Source: an uncultured Clostridium sp. | GTDB taxonomy: Bacteria; Bacillota; Clostridia; Peptostreptococcales; Peptostreptococcaceae | Assembly (NCBI GenBank): GCA_900550335.1 | Contig: URRU01000076.1 | Location: forward strand, 1-8,228 | Direction of reading: 5' to 3' | DNA: 8,228 nucleotides | In this document: positions 1 to 6,548 of the stretch, in pieces | Layout: every line of letters begins with the position of its first letter | Numbering within the stretch: the stretch's first letter is position 1 | Notes under the pieces: model-generated | The model's input: the letters and a program-made list of their open reading frames with translations, nothing else | Told to the model about the DNA's origin: nothing | The model's database searches: none | Program-made: the position numbers and the translations under genes

Positions 1-108
1 ATATTGGCGATATCATTTTACTACATTACTTTTAATTTAAATTATTTACACTTCTTTTTGGAATTTATCTTTTTCTAAATTACTACTAAATCAATCACTA
101 ACTATTTA
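1..108. other. Region downstream of deoC, no feature recognised
   Basis: This AT-rich stretch follows the deoC stop codon. I looked on the minus strand for a GC-containing hairpin followed by a T run and found none; only an AT palindrome (AATTTAAATT) is present. A minus-strand ATG near position 16 has no ribosome binding site. The operon transcript may therefore continue beyond the left edge, or end at a weak or Rho-dependent site that cannot be seen here. Confidence 0.5.
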
Positions 109-744
109 TTATTTTACTAGTCTACTTGTTCCTAGTCTGTCTGCTCCAGCTTTTATAAATTCTTCTGCATCTTCAAAAGATTTTATTCCACCAGCAGCTT
201 TTATTTTTAAATCAGCTCCACAATATTTTTTCATTAATTTTATATCTTCTATCGTAGCTCCTCCTGTTGAGAAACCTGTAGATGTTTTTATGTATTCTGC
301 ATCTGATTTTGTAACTACTTCACACATTTTTATTTTTTCTTCTTCTGTTAGAAGGCAAGTTTCTATTATTACTTTTAATAATTTTCCATGACAAGCTGCT
401 TTTATTTCATTTATTTCTTTTAGCACTTCGTCATATTTTCCTTCTTTAACTAGACCTATGTTTATTACCATGTCTATTTCATCAGCACCGTTTTTAACAG
501 CATCTTCAGTTTCGAATACTTTTACAGCTGTAGTCATATTTCCATTAGGGAATCCTATTACTGTACATATAGGTAATTTACCTTCTGTGTATTCTTTAGC
601 TGCTTTTACAAAGTATGGAGGTATGCACACAGAAGCTGCATTTTTATCCATTCCCTGATCACATAATAATTTTATCTGTTCCCATGTTGATGTCTGTTTT
701 AATAGAGTGTGGTCTACTATGTTTATTATTTTGCTCTGTTCCAT
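109..744 (-). CDS. deoC: Deoxyribose-phosphate aldolase
   Basis: DeoC is a cytoplasmic class I aldolase that splits 2-deoxy-D-ribose-5-phosphate into acetaldehyde and D-glyceraldehyde-3-phosphate, the last step of deoxynucleoside breakdown. The 211-residue chain covers the TIM barrel. Asp91 lies in DEIDMVIN, the Schiff-base lysine is Lys153 in YIKTSTGF, and Lys182 in KIKAAGGI is the second active-site lysine, with AAGG forming part of the phosphate site. The protein ends at TSRLVK and is slightly shorter than the roughly 220 residues usual in Gram-positive relatives, so the last helix is trimmed, but all catalytic residues are present. The ATG is preceded by AAGGAGA at a normal distance. It is the last visible gene of the operon, 25 bases after deoB, so it is probably co-transcribed with it. 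Confidence 0.96.
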   Translation of the reverse strand: MEQSKIINIVDHTLLKQTSTWEQIKLLCDQGMDKNAASVCIPPYFVKAAKEYTEGKLPICTVIGFPNGNMTTAVKVFETEDAVKNGADEIDMVINIGLVKEGKYDEVLKEINEIKAACHGKLLKVIIETCLLTEEEKIKMCEVVTKSDAEYIKTSTGFSTGGATIEDIKLMKKYCGADLKIKAAGGIKSFEDAEEFIKAGADRLGTSRLVK

Positions 745-769
745 TGTTTTTCTCCTTTTTGGCTTTCCT

Positions 770-1954
770 CTAAAGATTTTCTAATACTGAGTATCCTATA
801 GTATTTTCTGGCATTTCTACATCAAAATTGTCTGCTATAGTCGCACCTATTACAGCAAATGTACTTGCATCTTCCATTTTTCCACCATTTTCAAATTTTG
901 GTGAATACGCTATAAATGGAACTCTTTCTCTTGTATGGTCAGTACCTTTAAATGTAGGGTCATTACCATGGTCTGCTGTTACTATAAGTAAGTCCTCTTC
1001 ATTTAGATGATTTAAAAGTTCTCCTAACTTTTCATCAAATCTTTCTATCTCTTCACTATATCCTTTTGGATTTCTTCTGTGTCCCCATAATGCATCGAAA
1101 TCAACTAAATTTACAAAGCAAAGTCCATTGAAATCTCTATCTGCTATTTCTATAGTCTGCTCCATTCCATGAACAGATGATTTTGAGCGATTTGATTCAG
1201 TTATTCCTTCTCCATCAAATATATCATTTATTTTACCAACAGATATTACATCATATCCGTTGTCTTTTAACTGATTTAAAACTGTTTTTCCAAATGGTTT
1301 TAGCGCATAGTCATGTCTATTAGAAGTTCTTTTAAATTCTCCTTTTTTCATACCTGTATATGGTCTAGCTATTACTCTTCCGACCTTCCATTCATCTTTT
1401 AATGTAAGTTCTCTAGCTATTTCACAGTATTTATAGAGATTTTCAAGTCCCATTGTCTCTTCATTTCCACAAATCTGTAATACAGAATCTGCTGATGTAT
1501 AGACAATTAGGTGACCTTTTTCTATTTCTTCTTCTCCTAGTTCTTCTATTATAGCTGTTCCACTTGCACTTTTATTTCCTATTATTTTTCTACCACATCT
1601 TTTTTCAAGCTCTTTTATAAGTTCATCAGGGAATCCTGTCTCTGTAAATGTCTTAAATGGTGTTTCAACATTTAATCCCATCATTTCCCAATGACCTGTC
1701 ATAGTATCTTTACCTACGCTTTTTTCATTTAGAGCCATGTATCTTCCAATTGGATTTTCTACAGGAGCTAGTCCTTTTAATTCTTTAAGATTGGCAATCC
1801 CTAGTTTATGAAGATTAGGCATATTTGTTCCTTCATTTTCAACTATATGACCTAAAGTATCTGCTCCACTATCTCCATAATTAGCTGCATCTGCCATTTC
1901 TCCTATTCCAAGTGAATCTACTACAACGACAAATATACGTTTATATTTACTCAT
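770..1954 (-). CDS. deoB: Phosphopentomutase
   Basis: DeoB interconverts ribose-1-phosphate and ribose-5-phosphate, and the deoxy forms, linking nucleoside phosphorolysis to DeoC and the pentose phosphate pathway. It is a cytoplasmic two-manganese enzyme of the alkaline phosphatase superfamily. At 394 residues it is full length. By comparison with the Bacillus cereus enzyme, the metal ligands are Asp13 (VVDSLGIG), Asp287 and His292 (FDALWGH), Asp328 and His329 (TADHGND) and His340 (GTDHTRE). The phosphorylated threonine is Thr84 in [10 protein letters not shown], and the [11 protein letters not shown] segment of the cap domain is present. The ATG follows an AAAGGGGTGA ribosome binding site. 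The gene lies 78 bases after nupC and 25 bases before deoC. Confidence 0.97.
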   Translation of the reverse strand: MSKYKRIFVVVVDSLGIGEMADAANYGDSGADTLGHIVENEGTNMPNLHKLGIANLKELKGLAPVENPIGRYMALNEKSVGKDTMTGHWEMMGLNVETPFKTFTETGFPDELIKELEKRCGRKIIGNKSASGTAIIEELGEEEIEKGHLIVYTSADSVLQICGNEETMGLENLYKYCEIARELTLKDEWKVGRVIARPYTGMKKGEFKRTSNRHDYALKPFGKTVLNQLKDNGYDVISVGKINDIFDGEGITESNRSKSSVHGMEQTIEIADRDFNGLCFVNLVDFDALWGHRRNPKGYSEEIERFDEKLGELLNHLNEEDLLIVTADHGNDPTFKGTDHTRERVPFIAYSPKFENGGKMEDASTFAVIGATIADNFDVEMPENTIGYSVLENL

Positions 1955-2032
1955 TTTACATTCACCCCTTTTATATTTATTGCTTATTTAGATTTCTCTA
2001 TTTACTACTATTATAGTTTATTTTTTTCCCAA
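1955..2032 (-). promoter_or_regulatory. Possible weak internal promoter between nupC and deoB
   Basis: This is the longest gap in the operon. The minus strand carries a perfect TATAAT at 2010-2015, 17 bases from a poor -35 (TTCTAA, 2033-2038) that falls on the nupC stop region. The same place is a small palindrome, ACTATTATAGT (2007-2017). There is no terminator-like hairpin, so read-through from nupC is expected. A second weak start for deoBC is possible, but a chance TATAAT in AT-rich DNA is about as likely. Confidence 0.22.
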
Positions 2033-3235
2033 TTAGAATAACATTATAAATCCTACTGCCATTGCACTTAGTAAACTTACTGCAACCCCACCTATCATAG
2101 CTCTGAAAACTAATCTAGCTAGTGTGCTTTTTTTCTCTGGGCAAAGTATACCTATACCAGATACACATATACCTAAGCTTGAGAAGTTAGCAAATCCACA
2201 AAGTGATATTGTAGCCATTATTGCAGTTCTTGGATCCATACCAGATATTATTTTACCTAACTGTTCAAATGCTACGAATTCATTTATTACAAGTTTGCTT
2301 CCTAAAAGATTTCCTTCCATTAGTATTTCTGATGGGTCTAATCCCATAAGTGCTCCAAATGGTGCAAATACATAAGAGAAAATCTGTTCTAGACTTATTC
2401 CGAATATACCTAAGCCTTTATTTATTAATGCAACTAATGCAACCATTGCTATTAAAGAAGCTCCCATTGATAATGCCATCTGCATACCAGTTACTGCACC
2501 TTCTGAAATAGCTTCTATTACGTTTGCATTGTTACCTTTATTATCCATTTTTATATCCCCAACCTCGTGAATTTCTTCTGTCTGAGGGAATATTATTTTT
2601 GAAACCATTATACTTCCTATTGGAACTAATGCACTTGCTATTAATAAGTATTCCATTGGAATTCCAAGTGCTGTATATCCACCTAATATCGAAACAGACA
2701 TACTTCCCATTCCAGATACTAGTACGACCATGATTTCACTGTCTGTCATTTTATTTAAATACTTACTTATTAATATTGGACTGTCTGTCTGACCTAAGAA
2801 CATGTTGGCAACTGCTACGAAACTTTCAACTTCTGAACTTCCCATTATCCAACCAACTGCTTTACCTATCCATTTAACTACAAAGTTAAGTACACCTATA
2901 TAGTAAAGTAAACTTACAAGTGCTGATAAAAAAACTATGTTTCCTAATACCTGTATTGCAAATATCATACCTGTTGGTGCTGAACTATCTGCTAATGAAC
3001 CGAATACAAAAGATAATCCATTTGAACCACAGTTTATAACTCCTGTTACAGCATCCGATATTTTTGAAACTACCATTCTACCTGCTGGAACCTTTACAAG
3101 TACTAAAGCTATGATAAACTGAGCTATCATACCTTTTAAAAGCATTTTGAATGATACATCTTTTCTTTTCCAAGATATTAACCAAAGTATTCCTAGTACT
3201 ACTACAATTCCCAGTAAATTTAATATTGCTTTCAT
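2033..3235 (-). CDS. nupC: Concentrative nucleoside transporter (CNT/NupC family)
   Basis: This is an inner-membrane symporter that takes up nucleosides using a proton or sodium gradient and feeds Udp. At 400 residues it has the usual bacterial CNT length. It begins with a membrane helix and an interfacial stretch (about residues 4-20 and 31-48). Next come the gate motif GNIVFLSALVSLLYY (98-112), the first re-entrant hairpin with GQTDSP (148-153), and the hydrophilic segment 217-237. The second hairpin carries NEFVAF (318-323) and CGFANFSSLGI (346-356). Glu319, Asn350 and Ser353 match the nucleoside- and ion-site residues of the family. Asp151 stands where characterised members such as the Vibrio cholerae protein have Glu in GQTE. 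The ATG has GAGGAG eight bases upstream. The gene starts 32 bases after udp. Substrate choice cannot be read from sequence, but its neighbours favour uridine or other pyrimidine nucleosides. Confidence 0.94.
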   Translation of the reverse strand: MKAILNLLGIVVVLGILWLISWKRKDVSFKMLLKGMIAQFIIALVLVKVPAGRMVVSKISDAVTGVINCGSNGLSFVFGSLADSSAPTGMIFAIQVLGNIVFLSALVSLLYYIGVLNFVVKWIGKAVGWIMGSSEVESFVAVANMFLGQTDSPILISKYLNKMTDSEIMVVLVSGMGSMSVSILGGYTALGIPMEYLLIASALVPIGSIMVSKIIFPQTEEIHEVGDIKMDNKGNNANVIEAISEGAVTGMQMALSMGASLIAMVALVALINKGLGIFGISLEQIFSYVFAPFGALMGLDPSEILMEGNLLGSKLVINEFVAFEQLGKIISGMDPRTAIMATISLCGFANFSSLGICVSGIGILCPEKKSTLARLVFRAMIGGVAVSLLSAMAVGFIMLF

Positions 3236-3267
3236 CCGTTTTTCTCCTCTATTTACTGAAAATCAGC

Positions 3268-4053
3268 CTATTTATTATTTTCTTTATCTTCTTTTATTAA
3301 TATACGAAGTGCTTCTATACCAACTTTTATAGCACTTTCTGTATCGTGTACTATTGGGTTTTCTAATCCTGCTGCATTTCTTTCCTGATTTCCTACAACT
3401 AAGAAGTTAGAACCACAACGAACACCTAAATGACTAGCTACTATAAATAATGCAGCTGATTCCATTTCTGAAGCTTTACATCCTAATCTTTTCCACGCTT
3501 CCCATTTATTTAAAAGTTCATAACTAACTGGCATTCTTTCTGGTTCATGCTGTCCGTAGAATGCATCTTTACACTGAACAACTCCTGCATGATATGTATA
3601 TCCTAATTTTTTAGCTGCTGCAACTAAAGCATTAGTTACTTCTAAATCTGCAACTGCTGGGAATTCTATTGGAGCGTATTCTCTTGAAGTACCTTCCATT
3701 CTTATAGCACCAGTGGCTACTACTATATCTCCACCTTTTACATCTATATCTATTCCTCCACAAGTACCAACTCTTACAAATGTATCTGCACCGCAAAGTC
3801 TAAGCTCTTCCATAGCTATTGATGCTGATGGACCACCTATACCTGTTGATGTAACACTTACTTTTTCCCCATCAAGGTATCCTGTGTATGTAACATATTC
3901 TCTACTATCAGCAACTAGTACTGGATTATCGAAATGTTTTGCTATTTTTTCACATCTTTTTGGATCTCCTGGAAGTATAACATAACGTCCAACATCTCCT
4001 GGTCTTATCTGTAAATGATACTGTAATCCTACTTCTCCTGAATAATTCTGCAT
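3268..4053 (-). CDS. udp: Uridine phosphorylase
   Basis: Udp cleaves uridine, and usually deoxyuridine, with phosphate to uracil and (deoxy)ribose-1-phosphate in the cytoplasm. The 261-residue protein is a full-length member of nucleoside phosphorylase family 1. Visible motifs are LPGDPKR (27-33, phosphate loop), [16 protein letters not shown] (69-84), FVRVGT with Arg94 and Thr97, EFPAVAD (130-136), and SEMESA with Met197 and Glu198 holding the ribose. The segment FYGQHEPER (165-173) supplies Gln168 and Arg173. These correspond to the uracil-reading Gln and Arg of the Escherichia coli enzyme, which is why I prefer uridine phosphorylase over the purine enzyme DeoD. His13 matches the phosphate-site histidine from the neighbouring subunit. 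The ATG has AAAAGGAGAG upstream. It is the first gene of the operon and is divergent from the GntR regulator. Confidence 0.93.
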   Translation of the reverse strand: MQNYSGEVGLQYHLQIRPGDVGRYVILPGDPKRCEKIAKHFDNPVLVADSREYVTYTGYLDGEKVSVTSTGIGGPSASIAMEELRLCGADTFVRVGTCGGIDIDVKGGDIVVATGAIRMEGTSREYAPIEFPAVADLEVTNALVAAAKKLGYTYHAGVVQCKDAFYGQHEPERMPVSYELLNKWEAWKRLGCKASEMESAALFIVASHLGVRCGSNFLVVGNQERNAAGLENPIVHDTESAIKVGIEALRILIKEDKENNK

Positions 4054-4188
4054 AATTGCTCTCTCCTTTTCATTATGAATTTTATTTTTCTTAATTTATT
4101 ACTTTTAATTATTACTTTCTTTGAGCTATTTTATCTTCCATTAATTATTTGTATAATTATTTGTCTTTTTATATAACTCTCTGTCTTT
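4054..4188 (-). other. Predicted 5' leader of the udp-nupC-deoB-deoC mRNA
   Basis: If transcription starts near 4188, as the promoter at 4195-4223 predicts, the leader is about 135 bases long and very AT-rich. It holds two short tandem duplications: TAATTATTTGT at 4142-4152 and 4154-4164, and a TTAATTTATTACTTT-type pair at 4091-4105 and 4105-4118. I see no riboswitch core, T-box sequence, attenuator hairpin or upstream small gene with a ribosome binding site. The udp ribosome binding site (4061-4070) lies in apparently unstructured sequence. Confidence 0.4.
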
Positions 4189-4216
4189 AGTTGTATAATA
4201 TCATATACTTGTCTAG
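4189..4216. promoter_or_regulatory. Operator-like site 1 over the udp promoter
   Basis: TATACTTGTCTA at 4204-4215 repeats all 12 bases of the right half of the strong palindrome at 4319-4343. AGTTGTATA at 4189-4197 repeats bases 4326-4334 of that palindrome. The two pieces are separated by ATATCA, so the site looks like split half-sites. It covers the -10 box and spacer of the operon promoter. A bound GntR-type protein would block RNA polymerase. The assignment to the adjacent regulator is an inference. Confidence 0.6.
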
Positions 4217-4223
4217 TCTGCAA
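4195..4223 (-). promoter_or_regulatory. Promoter of the udp-nupC-deoB-deoC operon
   Basis: On the minus strand there is a TATTAT -10 box (4195-4200) with an extended TG one base upstream (4202-4203). It is 17 bases from TTGCAG (4218-4223). The -35 is weak, but the extended -10 can compensate. The start would be near 4188. An A-rich tract lies upstream of the -35. The operator half-site TATACTTGTCTA (4204-4215) sits inside the spacer, as expected for a repressed promoter. Confidence 0.65.
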
Positions 4224-4318
4224 TACGTTTTCTGTAATTTTTAACCAAATTTTTACCAAAATATAACCTTTTCCTATCATTTTTATGTGTATTTTATACT
4301 TTTTTCGGCATTTTACAA
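4217..4318. other. Spacer between operator-like sites 1 and 2
   Basis: This is AT-rich sequence between the divergent promoters. It contains a tandem near-duplication (ATTTTTAACCAAA at 4237-4249 and ATTTTTACCAAA at 4249-4260), part of which may act as an upstream activating A/T element for the udp promoter. No gene is seen. Confidence 0.35.
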
Positions 4319-4343
4319 TTAGACAAGTTGTATACTTGTCTAA
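4319..4343. promoter_or_regulatory. 25-bp palindromic operator (site 2) for the GntR regulator
   Basis: TTAGACAAGT (4319-4328) and ACTTGTCTAA (4334-4343) are perfect 10-base inverted arms around TGTAT. The core includes the palindrome GTATAC (4330-4335). Long symmetric sites with a GTnTAnAC-like centre are typical of HutC-type GntR repressors, which bind as dimers. It lies midway between the two promoters, and pieces of it recur at both, so it is probably the highest-affinity site. A perfect TATAAT (4348-4353, plus strand) just downstream has no convincing -35. Confidence 0.72.
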
Positions 4344-4392
4344 TTTTTATAATCTTACCAATTTCTTCCTATTTCTCTAACTTTCTTATCTA

Positions 4393-4421
4393 TTGACAAT
4401 ACACAGTTTCAAACTTATAAT
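4393..4421 (+). promoter_or_regulatory. Consensus promoter of the GntR regulator gene
   Basis: TTGACA (4393-4398) and TATAAT (4416-4421) are both perfect sigma-A boxes, separated by exactly 17 bases. Transcription should begin near 4428, giving a leader of about 29 bases before the ATG at 4457. Such a strong promoter for a repressor gene suggests that it is normally held down, presumably by autorepression through the site overlapping its -10 box. Confidence 0.85.
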
Positions 4422-4434
4422 ACAACTTGTATAA
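4420..4434. promoter_or_regulatory. Operator-like site 3 at the gntR transcription start
   Basis: ATACAACTTGTATAA matches 14 of 15 bases of the reverse complement of the left half of site 2 (4319-4333). ATACAACTTGTAT (4420-4432) is itself symmetric about 4426. It overlaps the end of the -10 box and the predicted start, so binding should repress gntR. This supports autoregulation but is not proof of it. Confidence 0.6.
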
Positions 4435-4444
4435 TCTAATGGAT

Positions 4445-4450
4445 AGGAGG
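4445..4450 (+). promoter_or_regulatory. Ribosome binding site that fixes the gntR start
   Basis: AGGAGG lies six bases before the ATG at 4457. The longer open frame could begin with TTG at 4427, but that codon falls at the predicted transcription start inside operator site 3 and has no ribosome binding site. An ATG at 4439 is also too close to the transcript end. The start at 4457 is therefore preferred. Confidence 0.88.
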
Positions 4451-4456
4451 GGGAAA

Positions 4457-5206
4457 ATGATACCAGAGGTTTCATCTGAAAAAGAAAGAAAATTAAAACA
4501 TGTAAAAGTTTACGACCAATTATTTAAAAAAATACAGGATGGTGTTTATCCTCCTGGCTCAAAGCTTCCATCAGAACCAAACCTAGCTGAACAGATGGGC
4601 GTTAGTAGAATGACACTTAGAAGAGCCCTTGCTCTTTTACAAGAGGATGGTCTTATTTCTAATATTCAAGGAAAAGGGAATTATATAAAGGAACTACACA
4701 CCATAAGTAGAAATTTTGGAATGGAAAAAATTCAACATCCTTTTTACGCTTGCTGTGATGAAGAGATAGATGATTTAGAAATAGAATTTAGAATAGAGCC
4801 TGCAACTGATGCAATTTCAAAAAACTTAGAAAGAAAAACTGCTGCGGTTGTTATATCAGACAGATGGTATAAATTTAATGGTATAACTAAAGGTTATTCT
4901 CTTAGCTTTATACCTATAGAGACTATTTCTGAATACGATGTAGATTTAAATGATATAGATAGTTTAAAAGATTTTATGGAAAATAGAGTTTATTCTATTG
5001 TTTCCAAGAGTAATTGCGAATTTAGTTTTACTACTACTGGAAACTTTACAGCTATAAAATATGAATTATCACATGATGAGATGTTTATATTAATATTAGA
5101 AACACTTTATAACAACAATGGAAATGTAATAATTTCTACTAAACACTATATCCCACTTACAATGTTTAGAATGCATCTAAATGTAATAAACAAATTAAAT
5201 GAATAA
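4457..5206 (+). CDS. GntR-family transcriptional regulator with UTRA domain (HutC type)
   Basis: This is a predicted cytoplasmic DNA-binding repressor of 249 residues, the usual HutC-subfamily length. Residues 14-80 form the winged helix: YDQLFKKIQDGVYPPGSKLPSE, then LAEQMGVS and the recognition helix SRMTLRRALALL (50-61), followed by the wing around QGKGNY (71-76). Residues about 95-245 resemble the UTRA ligand domain, with the DRWYKFNGITKGYSLSFIP stretch (135-153) in the position where the family reads a small sugar-phosphate-like effector. The gene is divergent from the nucleoside operon, and three related operator-like sites lie between them. I infer that it represses the operon and itself, released by a nucleoside or (deoxy)ribose phosphate. 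The ligand is unknown. Unlike the operon genes it uses mostly CAA for Gln (four of six). It ends in a bidirectional terminator. Confidence 0.9.
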   Translation: MIPEVSSEKERKLKHVKVYDQLFKKIQDGVYPPGSKLPSEPNLAEQMGVSRMTLRRALALLQEDGLISNIQGKGNYIKELHTISRNFGMEKIQHPFYACCDEEIDDLEIEFRIEPATDAISKNLERKTAAVVISDRWYKFNGITKGYSLSFIPIETISEYDVDLNDIDSLKDFMENRVYSIVSKSNCEFSFTTTGNFTAIKYELSHDEMFILILETLYNNNGNVIISTKHYIPLTMFRMHLNVINKLNE

Positions 5207-5270
5207 AAAAAGAGCTCAATTTCCTCTTTAAGTGTAAATCACCTTAAGAGAGAAATTAAGCTCTTTTTTA
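5205..5270. terminator. Bidirectional terminator between convergent genes
   Basis: Two 27-base arms (5206-5232 and 5243-5269) enclose a 10-base loop. The outer 11 bases, AAAAAAGAGCT against AGCTCTTTTTT, pair perfectly and the inner part has a few mismatches. T runs follow on both strands (5264-5269 for plus; 5205-5211 read on minus). The hairpin overlaps the gntR stop codon and begins three bases after the stop codon of the FUSC-family gene, so it can end both transcripts. Confidence 0.9.
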
Positions 5271-5273
5271 TTT

Positions 5274-6293
5274 TTAATATTCTGCATCGAATATATCCAT
5301 TTCTCTATCTCTTATCTTTTCTACTAAGAATCTTATTCCACTGCTTATTATGTGTAATGTTAGTACTATTACTATCCCCATAAATAGTCCTATAAATCTA
5401 TTTACCATAGCAGTTTCTGCATTAAATATTATTAAAGATGCATTTATTGATGATATAAAGTTTATAAACTGTTTATACTTATATTCATCTATAAAGAATC
5501 CTACATATCCTAATATCATAACTAATATAGCTGCATACTCAACAGGGAATATATATCCAAATACTATTGAGAAGAAGAATATTCCACAAACTGTAGCTAT
5601 AGTTCTGTATTTTATTCTATCTACCATATCACTTGTATCTATCTGAGTTAAAGACATTACAACTATACTAACCCATAGTGGTTTTGCAGAATTCATAAGT
5701 GCTGCAATAAGTATTGCTATAGAAACTCCAAAAGCCATTCTCGCAGATACATCTACGTATTTCATACCTTCTTTTATCTGCTCTTTTAAAGTTCTTCCTT
5801 CTTCACCGTAACCTCTTTTTTTCCATTCTATATATGTTACAGCAACAGTTATTCCTGTAGCTATTAATATTCCAACCATTCTTTTAGGGAATAAATCAAT
5901 TGACACCGGAACAGATTGACAGAATAAAAGAGGTAATAAAAATACCATATTCATCTTGTATGGTGCTGGTTCTGTTGTAACTATCATAGTTATAAATATA
6001 TATATAATATTAAGCGGCAATGCAAGCCAAGGAGATATTACCCCAATCTGAGCAACTATTCCTGATCCTATAAATAGTGTAGCTATCATAATAAGCATAT
6101 CGTAAAGTTTTATACCTGTATTCATCTTAGGGAACATCATTATCCCTACATATATCGCAACTCCAGGTAGAGTATTTTCTTCACCAAAAATTGTCATATA
6201 TGCCATTATGAATCCCATCATCGCTATAAATCTAAATGTATTATGTTTAATTTTTCCTATAAGTTTGCTATTTTCTCTATTTTTTTTCTTCAA
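5274..6293 (-). CDS. FUSC-family integral membrane protein (fusaric acid resistance/aromatic acid exporter-like)
   Basis: This is an inner-membrane protein of 339 residues from the preferred TTG start. It has about twelve hydrophobic segments in two sets of six (roughly 19-155 and 185-319), joined by a charged linker at 156-183. The C-terminal half carries the FUSC-like pattern: LWVSIVVMSLTQ, then Asp residues and DRIKYRTIATVCG (residues 225-237), with two arginines before the ATxxG turn. FUSC proteins are thought to export aromatic or other organic acids, but the substrate cannot be deduced here. There is no large soluble domain and no partner periplasmic adaptor, as fits a Gram-positive cell. 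The start rests on GGGAGG (6303-6308) nine bases upstream. The longer frame from an ATG at 6377 would span the likely promoter. It is a single-gene unit with its own promoter, convergent with gntR. Confidence 0.75.
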   Translation of the reverse strand: MKKKNRENSKLIGKIKHNTFRFIAMMGFIMAYMTIFGEENTLPGVAIYVGIMMFPKMNTGIKLYDMLIMIATLFIGSGIVAQIGVISPWLALPLNIIYIFITMIVTTEPAPYKMNMVFLLPLLFCQSVPVSIDLFPKRMVGILIATGITVAVTYIEWKKRGYGEEGRTLKEQIKEGMKYVDVSARMAFGVSIAILIAALMNSAKPLWVSIVVMSLTQIDTSDMVDRIKYRTIATVCGIFFFSIVFGYIFPVEYAAILVMILGYVGFFIDEYKYKQFINFISSINASLIIFNAETAMVNRFIGLFMGIVIVLTLHIISSGIRFLVEKIRDREMDIFDAEY

Positions 6294-6302
6294 TATAAAT
6301 AA

Positions 6303-6308
6303 CCTCCC
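6303..6308 (-). promoter_or_regulatory. Ribosome binding site that selects a TTG start for the FUSC-family gene
   Basis: GGGAGG on the minus strand lies nine bases before TTG (6291-6293). No ATG or GTG is suitably placed nearby, and upstream in-frame ATG codons (for example at 6377) have no comparable site. After the TTG the protein begins with a Lys/Asn-rich stretch and then its first membrane helix, a sensible N-terminus. Confidence 0.7.
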
Positions 6309-6327
6309 TTTTTTTGACACAATGAAT

Positions 6328-6336
6328 ATAATAACA
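6328..6336 (-). promoter_or_regulatory. Candidate extended -10 promoter of the FUSC-family gene
   Basis: The minus strand reads TGTTATTAT, an extended -10 with TATTAT at 6328-6333. No good -35 is seen at 17 bases; a TTGATG lies further off at about 20. The start would be near 6321, giving a leader of about 28 bases to the TTG codon. This is a moderate match in AT-rich DNA. Confidence 0.35.
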
Positions 6337-6470
6337 TATAATCCTTCATTTTTCATCAAATTATTGCTAAAAAACAAATATTTTTTTAAAAAATTGCAAT
6401 TACATTCATATTTCTGTTAATTTTGTATCAGAGGCTACAATTATGAAATATATTACATAAAATTAAGCAT

Positions 6471-6503
6471 AAAAAAACTGTCACACAAATGTGTGACAGT
6501 TTT
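6471..6503 (-). terminator. Terminator of the peptide transporter gene
   Basis: AAAACTGTCACAC (6474-6486) and GTGTGACAGTTTT (6491-6503) are perfect 13-base arms with a four-base loop. Read on the minus strand, the hairpin is followed by seven T residues (complement of 6471-6477). It lies 46 bases after the transporter stop codon. In the plus direction there are only four T residues, so it is mainly one-way. Confidence 0.92.
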
Positions 6504-6548
6504 CATTATATAAACTTTAAATTTCTGATCTCAATTATAACCCGAAGA

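Noticed and set aside
1..60. Start of another minus-strand gene at the left edge (ATG near position 16)
   Set aside because: No ribosome binding site precedes it and only about five codons are inside the window.
458..658. Plus-strand open frame of 66 codons inside deoC
   Set aside because: It is antisense to a clearly recognisable enzyme gene, has no ribosome binding site and resembles no protein. The same holds for the plus-strand frames at 828-1010, 2124-2375, 2524-2733, 2937-3122, 3147-3332, 3713-3985, 5350-5646 and 6208-6420.
3268..4053. Purine nucleoside phosphorylase (DeoD) as the identity of the first operon gene
   Set aside because: The family fold is shared, but the FYGQHEPER segment with Gln168 and Arg173 and the EFPAVAD motif fit uridine phosphorylase better.
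4054..4188. Riboswitch or attenuator in the udp leader
   Set aside because: No conserved riboswitch core, no T-box sequence and no terminator/antiterminator pair could be found; the leader is AT-rich and mostly unstructured.
4427..4456. Ten extra N-terminal codons for the GntR regulator from TTG at 4427
   Set aside because: They begin at the predicted transcription start and inside an operator-like site, while a strong AGGAGG directs translation to the ATG at 4457.
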